Shown one piece after another: positions 1-6,248 of a DNA stretch of 13,257 bases. Position 1 is the first letter of the stretch, and each line of letters starts with the position of its first letter. Location: NCBI GenBank assembly GCA_027346205.1, contig DAIESR010000019.1, positions 1 through 13,257 on the forward strand. The letters run 5' to 3'. The notes beneath the pieces are model-generated. The model had not been told where the DNA came from, ran no database searches, and saw only the letters and a list, made by a program, of their open reading frames with translations. The DNA is from Beijerinckiaceae bacterium (GTDB lineage Bacteria > Pseudomonadota > Alphaproteobacteria > Rhizobiales > Beijerinckiaceae). Position numbers and translations under genes: made by a program.

Positions 1-75
1 GAGACACCGCGCGCCCTGCCGGCCTCGATCGCCGATTCGGTTCTCGAACCGACACCGGCGGGCACAAAAGTCTAA
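1..75 (+). CDS. petB: Cytochrome b C-terminus (partial)
   Basis: Frame 1 is open from the left edge to a TAA at 73-75 and gives 24 residues beginning ETPRALPASIADSVLEP. This resembles the cytoplasmic C-terminal tail of rhizobial-type cytochrome b of the ubiquinol-cytochrome c reductase (bc1) complex, and cytochrome c1 follows directly, which is the expected order. Only the tail is in the window, so no heme ligands or membrane helices can be checked. The reading frame differs from that of the cytochrome c1 gene downstream, so the two are separate proteins and not the fused b/c1 precursor known as fbcH in Bradyrhizobium. The call rests on the tail sequence plus context. Confidence 0.8.
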   Translation, partial: ETPRALPASIADSVLEPTPAGTKV

Positions 76-122
76 AGCCGATGTTGGCATCCGTGATGGA
101 TTTGCTTTTAGGAAAAAAGACC

Positions 123-968
123 ATGGTCCTGCGCAAGACATCGGGTCTGATTGGTTTGGCGCTTGGTGCGCTCATTCTGGGCGGGCTCCCCGCAAGGGCG
201 GCCGACACCGCCGGCGCGCCAACGGCAGTCGGACATGAGGTGGCCATCCCACAGCGACAGAGCTGGAGTTTCGCAGGGCCCTTCGGCACATTCGACCAAG
301 CGCAGCTGCAACGCGGCTTCAAGGTCTATCGCGAAGTCTGCTCCAATTGTCATTCACTGAACCTTTTGAGCTTTCGCGATCTCGCCGAACGAAACGGGCC
401 GGATTTTTCGGAAGCTCAGGTAAAGGCGCTGGCGGCGACCTATAAGGTCAAAGACGGTCCCAATGATAAGGGCGACATGTATGAGCGGCCGGGCCGGCCA
501 TCGGATCGTTTCCCAGCACCCTTCCCGAATAAAGAAGCCGCCGTTGCCGCGTTCGGCGTCGAACCGCCAGACATGTCGGATCTCGCCAAGGCGCGCGCCT
601 ATCCGCGGCCCTTCCCGCTCTTCATCTTCGATGCCTTCACCCAATATCAAGAGCAGGGGCCCGACTATATTGTCGCCCTTTTGAACGGCTATACCGACCA
701 TAAGAATCTAAACTGGAACGAATATTTTCCAGGCCACAAGATCGCGATGCCGAAGCCGCTTGCCGATGGACAGATCGCCTATACAGACGGGTCGCCGCAA
801 ACGGTTCAGCAATATTCGAAGGACGTCGCGGCCTTTCTTTATTGGGCGGCGGAACCCAAGCTCGAAGATCGCAAGAAGCTCGGCTTCCGCGTCATGCTTT
901 TTTTGATCGTCTTCGCTGTGCTGATGTATTTCACCAAGAAAAAGATCTGGGATGGCATTGCGCATTGA
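123..968 (+). CDS. petC: Cytochrome c1 of the bc1 complex
   Basis: This is the membrane-anchored c-type heme subunit of ubiquinol-cytochrome c reductase, passing electrons from the Rieske centre to soluble cytochrome c on the periplasmic side. From ATG 123 the protein has 281 residues. An N-terminal signal peptide (about residues 1-26, ending in ARA) is followed by the heme motif CSNCH at 73-77. The likely axial methionine lies in the IAMPKPLADG segment near residue 209. A single C-terminal anchor at about 257-270 is followed by a lysine-rich cytoplasmic end. ATG 123 is chosen because AGGA at 110-113 sits 9 nt upstream and the signal peptide then starts cleanly. An in-frame ATG at 81 would add 14 residues but lacks a convincing ribosome site. 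The gene follows petB closely and is presumably co-transcribed with it. Confidence 0.95.
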   Translation: MVLRKTSGLIGLALGALILGGLPARAADTAGAPTAVGHEVAIPQRQSWSFAGPFGTFDQAQLQRGFKVYREVCSNCHSLNLLSFRDLAERNGPDFSEAQVKALAATYKVKDGPNDKGDMYERPGRPSDRFPAPFPNKEAAVAAFGVEPPDMSDLAKARAYPRPFPLFIFDAFTQYQEQGPDYIVALLNGYTDHKNLNWNEYFPGHKIAMPKPLADGQIAYTDGSPQTVQQYSKDVAAFLYWAAEPKLEDRKKLGFRVMLFLIVFAVLMYFTKKKIWDGIAH

Positions 969-991
969 GCCCATGCCGGAAGATTTTAGGA

Positions 992-1022
992 GCGACGGCC
1001 CGTACGTAGGCGCGGCCGTCGC
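992..1022. terminator. Perfect 9-bp hairpin between convergent petC and msrP
   Basis: GCGACGGCC at 992-1000 pairs perfectly with GGCCGTCGC at 1014-1022 across a 13-nt loop. It sits between the stop of petC and the stop of the convergent msrP, where a bidirectional terminator is expected. There is no T-run on either side, so Rho-independent termination is not certain. Confidence 0.45.
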
Positions 1023-1029
1023 GTCAGAT

Positions 1030-1989
1030 TTACATGAAGAGATTTTCGCCGGTCAGGCCTGTATAGAGACCAGCAACCTGTTCCGCATAGCCATTGTATA
1101 ATAGCGTCGGCACGCGCTTGCCGCCCATGCCGAGGAGTTCTTCCGTCGCCTGGCTCCAGCGCGGATGCGGCACCTTCGGATTGACATTGGCCCAGAAGCC
1201 ATATTCCGACGGCGACAAAGCCTCCCAAAATGTCTTGGGCCTCTCCGCGACGAAGGAAATGCGAACAATCGATTTGATCGATTTGAAGCCATATTTCCAC
1301 GGCGTCGCGAGCCGCAGCGGCGCGCCGAAACATTTGGCGAGCGGCTTGCCATAGGCACCTGTGACCATGAAAGCGAGTTCATTGGTCGCCTCCGCCATGG
1401 TCAGCCCCTCGGTATAAGGCCAGGGATACCAGAACTGGCGCTGGCCCGGCGCGATCTTCGAGTCCTTGAAGGTCTGCATGCGCACATATTTGGCGCCAGC
1501 GAGCGGCTTGGCATAATCGACGAGCGCCTTCAACGCAAAGCCTGTCCAGGGAATAGCCATGGCCCAGCTCTCGACGCAGCGGTGCCGATAGAGCCTTTCC
1601 TCCAACGGCATGCGGCGGATGAGATCGTCGATCGCTATGGTCTGCGGCTTCTCGACAAGGCCGTCGAACTGAATGGACCAGGGCCTTATCGGGAGAACGG
1701 AGGCCGCGTCACCGGCATCCTTGCCCATGCCGAATTCGTAGAAATTATTGTAATGGGTGTTGACGGACTCGGGCGTGATCGGACGGTCGAGCTTATAGGC
1801 ATTGTCGCGTTTGGCCGGATAGAGAGCCGCGGTCGGATCGCTCGCCGCGAAGAGGTCTCGCGGCCAGAGCGCCTCGGCGACGAGAGCCGCCGCCCCCGCC
1901 TTCAGAAGGTTGCGCCGCCCGGCGAACACAGACTCGGGCGTTGCCTCGCGTTCTGGAATTTCCCAATTTCTCCAGCGGCGGATCAACAT
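1030..1989 (-). CDS. msrP: Protein-methionine-sulfoxide reductase catalytic subunit MsrP
   Basis: MsrP (formerly YedY) is a periplasmic molybdenum-cofactor enzyme of the sulfite oxidase fold that repairs oxidised methionines in envelope proteins. The 319-residue protein starts MLIRRWRNWEIPE, a typical MsrP N-terminus. A twin-arginine motif (RRNLLK, residues 25-30) precedes an alanine-rich hydrophobic stretch, so export is by Tat with the cofactor already inserted. Cys138 in the RHRCVESW segment matches the molybdenum-ligating cysteine of the family. The start at 1989 is supported by AGGGAG (complement of 1997-2002) 7 nt upstream; the reading frame extends to 2064 but without family similarity. 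The usual membrane heme partner MsrQ is not adjacent, so it must lie elsewhere or electrons come from another quinol-linked donor. Confidence 0.93.
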   Translation of the reverse strand: MLIRRWRNWEIPEREATPESVFAGRRNLLKAGAAALVAEALWPRDLFAASDPTAALYPAKRDNAYKLDRPITPESVNTHYNNFYEFGMGKDAGDAASVLPIRPWSIQFDGLVEKPQTIAIDDLIRRMPLEERLYRHRCVESWAMAIPWTGFALKALVDYAKPLAGAKYVRMQTFKDSKIAPGQRQFWYPWPYTEGLTMAEATNELAFMVTGAYGKPLAKCFGAPLRLATPWKYGFKSIKSIVRISFVAERPKTFWEALSPSEYGFWANVNPKVPHPRWSQATEELLGMGGKRVPTLLYNGYAEQVAGLYTGLTGENLFM

Positions 1990-2291
1990 GGCCTTGCTCC
2001 CTATCGATTCATTCGCACCTGCCGGGGTAACGCGGGTTCGCATGTCCCGATAGGCAAGTTCCAATCCCGCGAGAGGCCGATCTCGGACTCGCCGATCGGC
2101 ATTCTCTCAAGGAGACTACGGAATGCCTGCGCTCTTTGTTTCGTCCATCGGCACGAAACGCGCGATCACATTTTCTCGACTGGTCTGATGAAGTTTGCGC
2201 GTCCAGCTCTGACCGCCCGAGCGAAGCGGAAATCTTGCCGCAAACCCCTTGCTTCTCGGCGAAGCGCGACCGAAACTGAGCGCCCTTTCGA

Positions 2292-2338
2292 GAGCATGTC
2301 CGGGAAAGATCGACCAACCATTCCTTATGGACAAGCTC
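2292..2338. repeat. Imperfect inverted repeat, possible dispersed palindrome
   Basis: GAGCATGTCC (2292-2301) and GGACAAGCTC (2329-2338) are complementary at 9 of 10 positions, with a further GGAA/TTCC pairing inside (2303-2306 and 2321-2324). The left arm resembles the start of short palindromic repeats I recall scattered between genes in Hyphomicrobiales genomes. This copy would be degenerate. A chance hairpin cannot be excluded. Confidence 0.35.
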
Positions 2339-2339
2339 C

Positions 2340-2355
2340 GGTCTCGCATGAGACC
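2340..2355. repeat. Short perfect hairpin upstream of mtnP
   Basis: GGTCTC (2340-2345) and GAGACC (2350-2355) form a perfect 6-bp stem with a 4-nt loop. It lies about 85 nt upstream of the mtnP start, immediately after the 2292-2338 inverted repeat. It could be part of the leader or an operator, but nothing identifies its role. Confidence 0.3.
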
Positions 2356-2438
2356 TTCCCTCAAATCGAGCTGATCGTCCGCCTCGGATCGCTTTTGCCT
2401 TCCGGCCCTGCGGCTCCAGCGCATCGGATTATGGCCGT

Positions 2439-3314
2439 ATGACCAAAGCCATTATCGGGATCATCGGCGGCTCCGGCGTCTATCATTTGCCGGGCCTCGA
2501 AGATCTGTATGAAAAAACTGTTTCAACCCCTTGGGGCGAACCGTCCGACGCTTTGCGCTTCGGTCGCATCGGGTCCACCGAAGTAGTCTTTCTCGCCCGC
2601 CATGGCCGCGGCCATGTACTGTCACCTTCAGGCATAAATTACCGCGCCAATATCTACGCCATGAAAAGCGTCGGTGTGACCGACATCGTCTCCGTCTCGG
2701 CCTGCGGCTCGTTCAAGCAGGAGCTTGCTCCAGGTCTTTTCGTATTGGTCGATCAATTCGTCGACCGTACCTATGCCCGCGCCTCTTCCTTCTTCGGCAA
2801 TGGCTGTGTCGCGCATGTCTCCATGGCGCATCCGATCGCCCCTTTGCTCCAGGCGCGGATCGCCGCGGCGGCGGAGGCCGAGGGCATCGCTTATGTGAAA
2901 GGCGGCACCTATGTCACCATGGAGGGGCCGCAATTCTCCTCGCAAGCCGAATCGCTGAGCTACAAGGCTTTGGGCTATGATGTGATCGGCATGACCGCCA
3001 TGCCGGAAGCGAAGCTCGCCCGCGAGGCGGAGATTTCTTACGCGACCATCGCCATGGTGACCGATTTCGATTGCTGGCATCCCGACCACGACCATGTCGA
3101 TGTCACCACGGTGCTCATGATCGTGACGGCAAATGCCGACAAGGCGGCGCAGCTTCTCGCACGCCTCTTGCGGGATTTTACGGCCGAACATGAGTCATGT
3201 CCGATCGGTTCGGATCGGGCCCTCGACGCGGCGCTCATCACGCCTGCCGCATCCCGCGATCCGGAGCTTCTGAAAAAGCTCGACGCCATCATGAAGCGAG
3301 TCTCTCAGCCATGA
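2439..3314 (+). CDS. mtnP: S-methyl-5'-thioadenosine phosphorylase
   Basis: The enzyme splits methylthioadenosine, a by-product of polyamine and acyl-homoserine lactone synthesis, with phosphate into adenine and 5-methylthioribose-1-phosphate. The 291-residue protein is full length for the family. Landmarks are the phosphate loop IGGSG (9-13), RHGRGH (54-59), EGPQFSS (162-168), the [15 protein letters not shown] purine/methylthio pocket segment (185-199), and TDFDCWH (208-214) carrying the paired aspartates that recognise the 6-amino group of adenine. Those aspartates favour MTA phosphorylase over inosine/guanosine phosphorylase. The ATG at 2439 has only a weak ribosome site, but the Rossmann-like fold begins at once, which supports it. 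The stop overlaps the apt start by 4 nt (ATGA), implying co-translation. Confidence 0.94.
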   Translation: MTKAIIGIIGGSGVYHLPGLEDLYEKTVSTPWGEPSDALRFGRIGSTEVVFLARHGRGHVLSPSGINYRANIYAMKSVGVTDIVSVSACGSFKQELAPGLFVLVDQFVDRTYARASSFFGNGCVAHVSMAHPIAPLLQARIAAAAEAEGIAYVKGGTYVTMEGPQFSSQAESLSYKALGYDVIGMTAMPEAKLAREAEISYATIAMVTDFDCWHPDHDHVDVTTVLMIVTANADKAAQLLARLLRDFTAEHESCPIGSDRALDAALITPAASRDPELLKKLDAIMKRVSQP

Positions 3315-3850
3315 GTTTCCAGACCGATCTGAAAGCCGCCATCAGGACCATTCCGGACTATCCGAAGCCGGGGATCATGTTCCGCGACATCACCACCTTG
3401 CTCGGCAATGCCTGCGCCTTCCGCCGGGCCATAGACGAACTGGTGCAGCCCTGGGCCGGAACCAAGATCGACAAGGTCGCCGGCATGGAGGCGCGCGGTT
3501 TTATTCTCGGCGGCGCGGTCGCGCATCAGCTCTCGATCGGCTTCATTCCGATCCGCAAGAAGGGCAAGCTGCCGCATAAGACGGTGACGATCGGCTATTC
3601 GCTCGAATATGGCATCGACGAAATGGAGATGCATGAGGACGCCCTGGTCGCTGGCGAAAAAGTGATTCTCGTCGACGATCTCATCGCCACGGGAGGTACG
3701 GCGGAAGGCGCGGTGAAGATCCTGGAAAGCATCGGCGCGGAGGTCGTCGCCGCCTGTTTCGTCATCGATCTGCCGGAGCTCGGCGGCACCAAGAAAATCG
3801 AAGCGCTGGGCGTGCCTGTTCACACGCTCATCGCCTTCGAGGGCCATTGA
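3311..3850 (+). CDS. apt: Adenine phosphoribosyltransferase
   Basis: This cytoplasmic salvage enzyme condenses adenine with PRPP to give AMP and pyrophosphate. The 179-residue length and the start [21 protein letters not shown] are typical of bacterial Apt. The PRPP-binding signature [14 protein letters not shown] is at 118-131, and the adenine-side segment GMEARGF is at 58-64. The start ATG at 3311 lies inside the stop of mtnP (ATGA overlap). A longer in-frame extension beginning at 3197 would overlap mtnP heavily and has no family support. The pairing makes direct metabolic sense because the adenine released by MtnP is the substrate of Apt. Confidence 0.95.
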   Translation: MSFQTDLKAAIRTIPDYPKPGIMFRDITTLLGNACAFRRAIDELVQPWAGTKIDKVAGMEARGFILGGAVAHQLSIGFIPIRKKGKLPHKTVTIGYSLEYGIDEMEMHEDALVAGEKVILVDDLIATGGTAEGAVKILESIGAEVVAACFVIDLPELGGTKKIEALGVPVHTLIAFEGH

Positions 3851-3872
3851 GACCCGACGACGAGCGGGTCTT
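3850..3872 (+). terminator. Hairpin terminator after apt
   Basis: AGACCCG (3850-3856) and CGGGTCT (3865-3871) form a perfect 7-bp stem with an 8-nt loop, starting at the last base of the apt stop codon. A short pyrimidine tract (TTCTC) follows. It lies between apt and a convergent small gene. Its placement and GC-rich stem suggest a terminator, although the T-run is poor. Confidence 0.55.
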
Positions 3873-3894
3873 CTCACCGCTGTAAGCCGAGGCC

Positions 3895-4227
3895 TCAAGC
3901 CTCTGGTCTTTGCGCCCCGACATGGCGCAACAAGCCGCTCGCCTTTATGTCGAAGAGGCTGACGCGAATATGGGCGACCCGTAGCCCGGCGAGATCATGA
4001 TAATTGAGCTCGCCCCGCTCATATTTGCCCGCCGCGATCCGACCGAAGGTTTCGAGATGCGCGAGGACGACCGTCTGGCGGTCATGGGTCGAAGCCTCTC
4101 GCAGATCGAAATGGCCATCGATCGCGTCTTTCTGGATGAGGGCCTCGACGAGCAGCGGCTCGTCCCGTGCCATCAGCATGACACCGTCATTGTTCGATGT
4201 CACATATTCGAAGAGTGTCAATGCCAT
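3895..4227 (-). CDS. Hypothetical protein, 110 residues
   Basis: I do not recognise this gene. The protein starts MALTLFEYVTSNNDGVMLM and has mixed charge, no signal peptide and no membrane segment, so it should be a small cytoplasmic protein. A segment at about 70-85 (RIAAGKYERGELNYHDL) has a faint resemblance to the C-terminal part of DUF1488 proteins, but too little to assign a family. The frame stays open upstream to a GTG at 4290, but the extension is arginine-rich and not convincing, so ATG 4227 is preferred despite a weak ribosome site. It runs convergently towards apt and diverges from the small gene at 4545. Coding status rests on even composition and a plausible protein-like sequence. 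Confidence 0.6.
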   Translation of the reverse strand: MALTLFEYVTSNNDGVMLMARDEPLLVEALIQKDAIDGHFDLREASTHDRQTVVLAHLETFGRIAAGKYERGELNYHDLAGLRVAHIRVSLFDIKASGLLRHVGAQRPEA

Positions 4228-4544
4228 CGCTTTTCGTCTTCGTGCCTTGCGCCCCACACCTTGGTCGGGCTCGGCGAATGGTGTCTTCACGAGAGCACTT
4301 CACGAGAGTAGATGTGAAGGAAATGGGTAGCGACCACGACCCGGATACGGGGGAAGTCGTCCGGCCCATCCGTGACTTGGCTGCCGCTTATTTATATTGA
4401 TCATAATTCATATTAATAGCCGTGCGAAAGCCCAATTCCATCGCCACGCGAGAGCTTTGACAGCAGGCATGGCGCGGCTCAATTGTCGCATATCCATATG
4501 AGCTTGCGCCCGAGGCGACACCATTCGATCGAAAAGGAGGCAAC
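4228..4544. promoter_or_regulatory. Divergent intergenic region with AT-rich patch
   Basis: This 317-nt spacer separates two divergent small genes. Positions 4388-4418 are 28 of 31 A/T in an otherwise GC-rich window, which suggests promoter or operator DNA. A TTGACA hexamer at 4457-4462 has an AATTGT 18 nt later (4481-4486). This is a possible but weak promoter for the 4545 gene. A tandem direct repeat at 4285-4308 is listed separately. No protein-coding gene is supported inside the spacer. Confidence 0.45.
4285..4308. repeat. Tandem 11-bp direct repeat upstream of the 4227 gene
   Basis: CTTCACGAGAG occurs at 4285-4295 and again at 4298-4308, giving a 13-bp period. A related inverted half-site, GTGAAG, follows at 4314-4319. 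The array lies 58-81 bp upstream of the minus-strand start at 4227. The spacing is slightly more than one helical turn, as expected for adjacent binding sites of a regulator, but no regulator is identified. Confidence 0.5.
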
Positions 4545-4796
4545 ATGGCAGAGGATATGCACGGAGATGCTGAATTCAGCGTCGATCAGATCGATGCCGA
4601 AACTATCCTGGTGCACCACGTCGCCGAATTGCACTGTTATGCCTTTTATATCGAGCAGCGCGACGGCAAGCGGGTCGTCGGCGATGGCATCACCCTCGGC
4701 AATACCCAGGTAACACCTCATGACGCCGCGGACTTCACCGGCATGGCCCGCCTTTTCGCGGAAGCGGCAGCACGCGAGCGCGGCTTCATCGATTGA
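4545..4796 (+). CDS. Hypothetical protein, 83 residues
   Basis: I do not recognise this small acidic protein. It begins MAEDMHGDAEFSVDQIDAET, has no signal peptide or membrane helix, and ends in an alanine-rich, helix-prone stretch. A very strong ribosome binding site (AAAAGGAGG, 4532-4540) sits 4 nt before ATG 4545, which is the best evidence that it is a real, well-translated gene. The frame at 4483-4713 is a shadow of it. It diverges from the 3895-4227 gene and precedes the polysaccharide cluster on the same strand, 87 nt before the ATP-grasp gene. It may be unrelated to that cluster. Confidence 0.72.
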   Translation: MAEDMHGDAEFSVDQIDAETILVHHVAELHCYAFYIEQRDGKRVVGDGITLGNTQVTPHDAADFTGMARLFAEAAARERGFID

Positions 4797-4883
4797 GCTT
4801 CGCCTCCTCGTCTTACCGGCACCGCAAGCTGGCGTGACAGGGGCGCCGATGGCCAATATGAATCGCTCCTTGGAAGCACCGCC

Positions 4884-6077
4884 GTGCTCGTGAGAAAGCG
4901 CACCCCCATGTCATGTAACGTGCCCGCAGTCGTCATTCTTGGTCGGCTCAACGGGCTCGGCGTCATTCGCAGCCTCGGATGCGGCGGTGTCAAATCCTAT
5001 GTCGTCGACAACGATCGGCTCAGCCCGGGCATGTGGTCGCGCTACGCACAGCCCGTCATTTCGAAAAGTTTGGACGGCCAGGACATTGTCGAGTCGCTGC
5101 TGAAATTGCATGGCACGCTCGGGGAGCGGCCTGTCCTGTTCAACACACATGAAATGGCCGTTCTCGCGATTTCCGAAAATCGCGGCAAACTCGAATCTGC
5201 GTTCCGATTTCGCCTGCCGACCCATGAAACGGTGATCGCGCTGCAGGATAAAGCGCGCTTCCACGAACTCGCCATATCAAGCGGCCTGACTGTGCCGCGC
5301 GGCGCAGTCCTTCGTGCCGATTCGGATATTGCCGGCACGCTACGGTCGCTTCATTTTCCGATCGTGGTCAAACCGGCCGACAAAGAACCTGTCCATTCGG
5401 GGAAAGCCCGTGGCGTTGTCGTGTTCGAGCGCTTCGAGGATGCGCTTGCCGGATGCGAAGAAATGCTCGCACGCGCGGGTGAGGCCATCGCACAAGAATG
5501 GGTGGATGGCGGCAGCGACCATATTTATTTTTGTCTGTTCTACCGGGGCCGCAATGGAAAAATCGTCAGCATGTTCACCGGCCGAAAGCTTGCCAGCAGC
5601 CCGCCCGGCATAGGGCTCACCGCCTATTGCACCGCCGCGGCCGCCGAGGCACGCGATATTTTGGAGCCCATAACGGAATCATTTCTCGAAAGTGTCGATT
5701 ATGGCGGCATGGGCAGCGTCGAATATAAGTGGGATGCGCCCAATCGGCGTTTCGTGCTCATCGAGCCGACCGTGGGCCGCACGGATTGGCAGGAGGAAAT
5801 TGCCACGCTCTGCGGCGTGAATATTCCGCTCGACGCCTATTGCCACGAGCTTGAGCTTCCACTGCCGCCTCGGGCGTTGCCGAGTAATGAAGTGGTATGG
5901 CGCGCGTCGATATTTGAGCCGCTGAAGACGCTGCGCCCTAAGCTTGCCGCCACCGCGCGCATCCGTGATGGATACTGGCGCCTCGATGACCCGATGCCCG
6001 CCATTATCCAATATTCCTACGGCACGCTCGCAGCTGCTGGTCGCCAATTGCGCAAGCGAATTAACCCTAACACTTAA
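4884..6077 (+). CDS. ATP-grasp family ligase of a polysaccharide cluster
   Basis: ATP-grasp enzymes activate a carboxylate as an acyl-phosphate and join it to an amine or thiol. In this 397-residue protein a pre-ATP-grasp Rossmann region (VVILGRLNGLG, 16-26) leads to LQDKARFHELA (120-130). The nucleotide-binding lysine is in FPIVVKPAD (158-166), and AQEWVDGG (203-210) fits the hinge contacting adenine. Metal-site acids are E280 (GSVEY) and E294 (LIEPTVGR). The usual E-x-N-x-R metal motif is replaced by E-P-T-V-G-R, which I recall as typical of a subgroup found in exopolysaccharide and exosortase loci. No membrane segment is seen, so the protein is cytoplasmic. The start is GTG 4884 with GGAAG 7 nt upstream; ATG 4908 is an alternative. 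The substrate is unknown, and amidation or aminoacylation of a sugar acid is only inference. Confidence 0.8.
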   Translation: MLVRKRTPMSCNVPAVVILGRLNGLGVIRSLGCGGVKSYVVDNDRLSPGMWSRYAQPVISKSLDGQDIVESLLKLHGTLGERPVLFNTHEMAVLAISENRGKLESAFRFRLPTHETVIALQDKARFHELAISSGLTVPRGAVLRADSDIAGTLRSLHFPIVVKPADKEPVHSGKARGVVVFERFEDALAGCEEMLARAGEAIAQEWVDGGSDHIYFCLFYRGRNGKIVSMFTGRKLASSPPGIGLTAYCTAAAAEARDILEPITESFLESVDYGGMGSVEYKWDAPNRRFVLIEPTVGRTDWQEEIATLCGVNIPLDAYCHELELPLPPRALPSNEVVWRASIFEPLKTLRPKLAATARIRDGYWRLDDPMPAIIQYSYGTLAAAGRQLRKRINPNT

Positions 6078-6248
6078 TCGATGCTGAAGATTGTATGCGA
6101 CTTCGATCAGAAGTGAACATGCGATCATGATTTATTTCGGGTAAATGAAGCTGTTGCTGGTCTGTGCAACGGCGACCGCGATCTTACCGACAAAGTCATC
6201 GGGGGCGGGCATTCGAGGATTATGTTTGAACAACGGAGGACCGTTGCT

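Larger units (their letters stand above)
1990..2438. other. 449-nt gene-free spacer between msrP and mtnP
   Basis: No credible gene is seen here. Short reading frames on both strands give arginine- and serine-rich, low-quality translations. The spacer must hold the divergent promoters of msrP and mtnP, but no clear -35/-10 pair could be picked. It contains two inverted repeats, listed separately, at 2292-2338 and 2340-2355. Confidence 0.55.

Noticed and set aside
2009..2424. Possible small minus-strand genes upstream of msrP
   Set aside because: The translations are low quality, overlap each other, and lack ribosome sites and motifs.
1165..2442. 425-residue plus-strand reading frame antisense to msrP
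   Set aside because: It mirrors the clear msrP gene, is rich in arginine, and shows no family motif; long antisense frames are common in GC-rich DNA.
2601..2616. 16-bp perfect palindrome CATGGCCGCGGCCATG in mtnP
   Set aside because: It encodes the symmetric conserved HGRGH segment, so protein sequence and GC-rich codons explain it.
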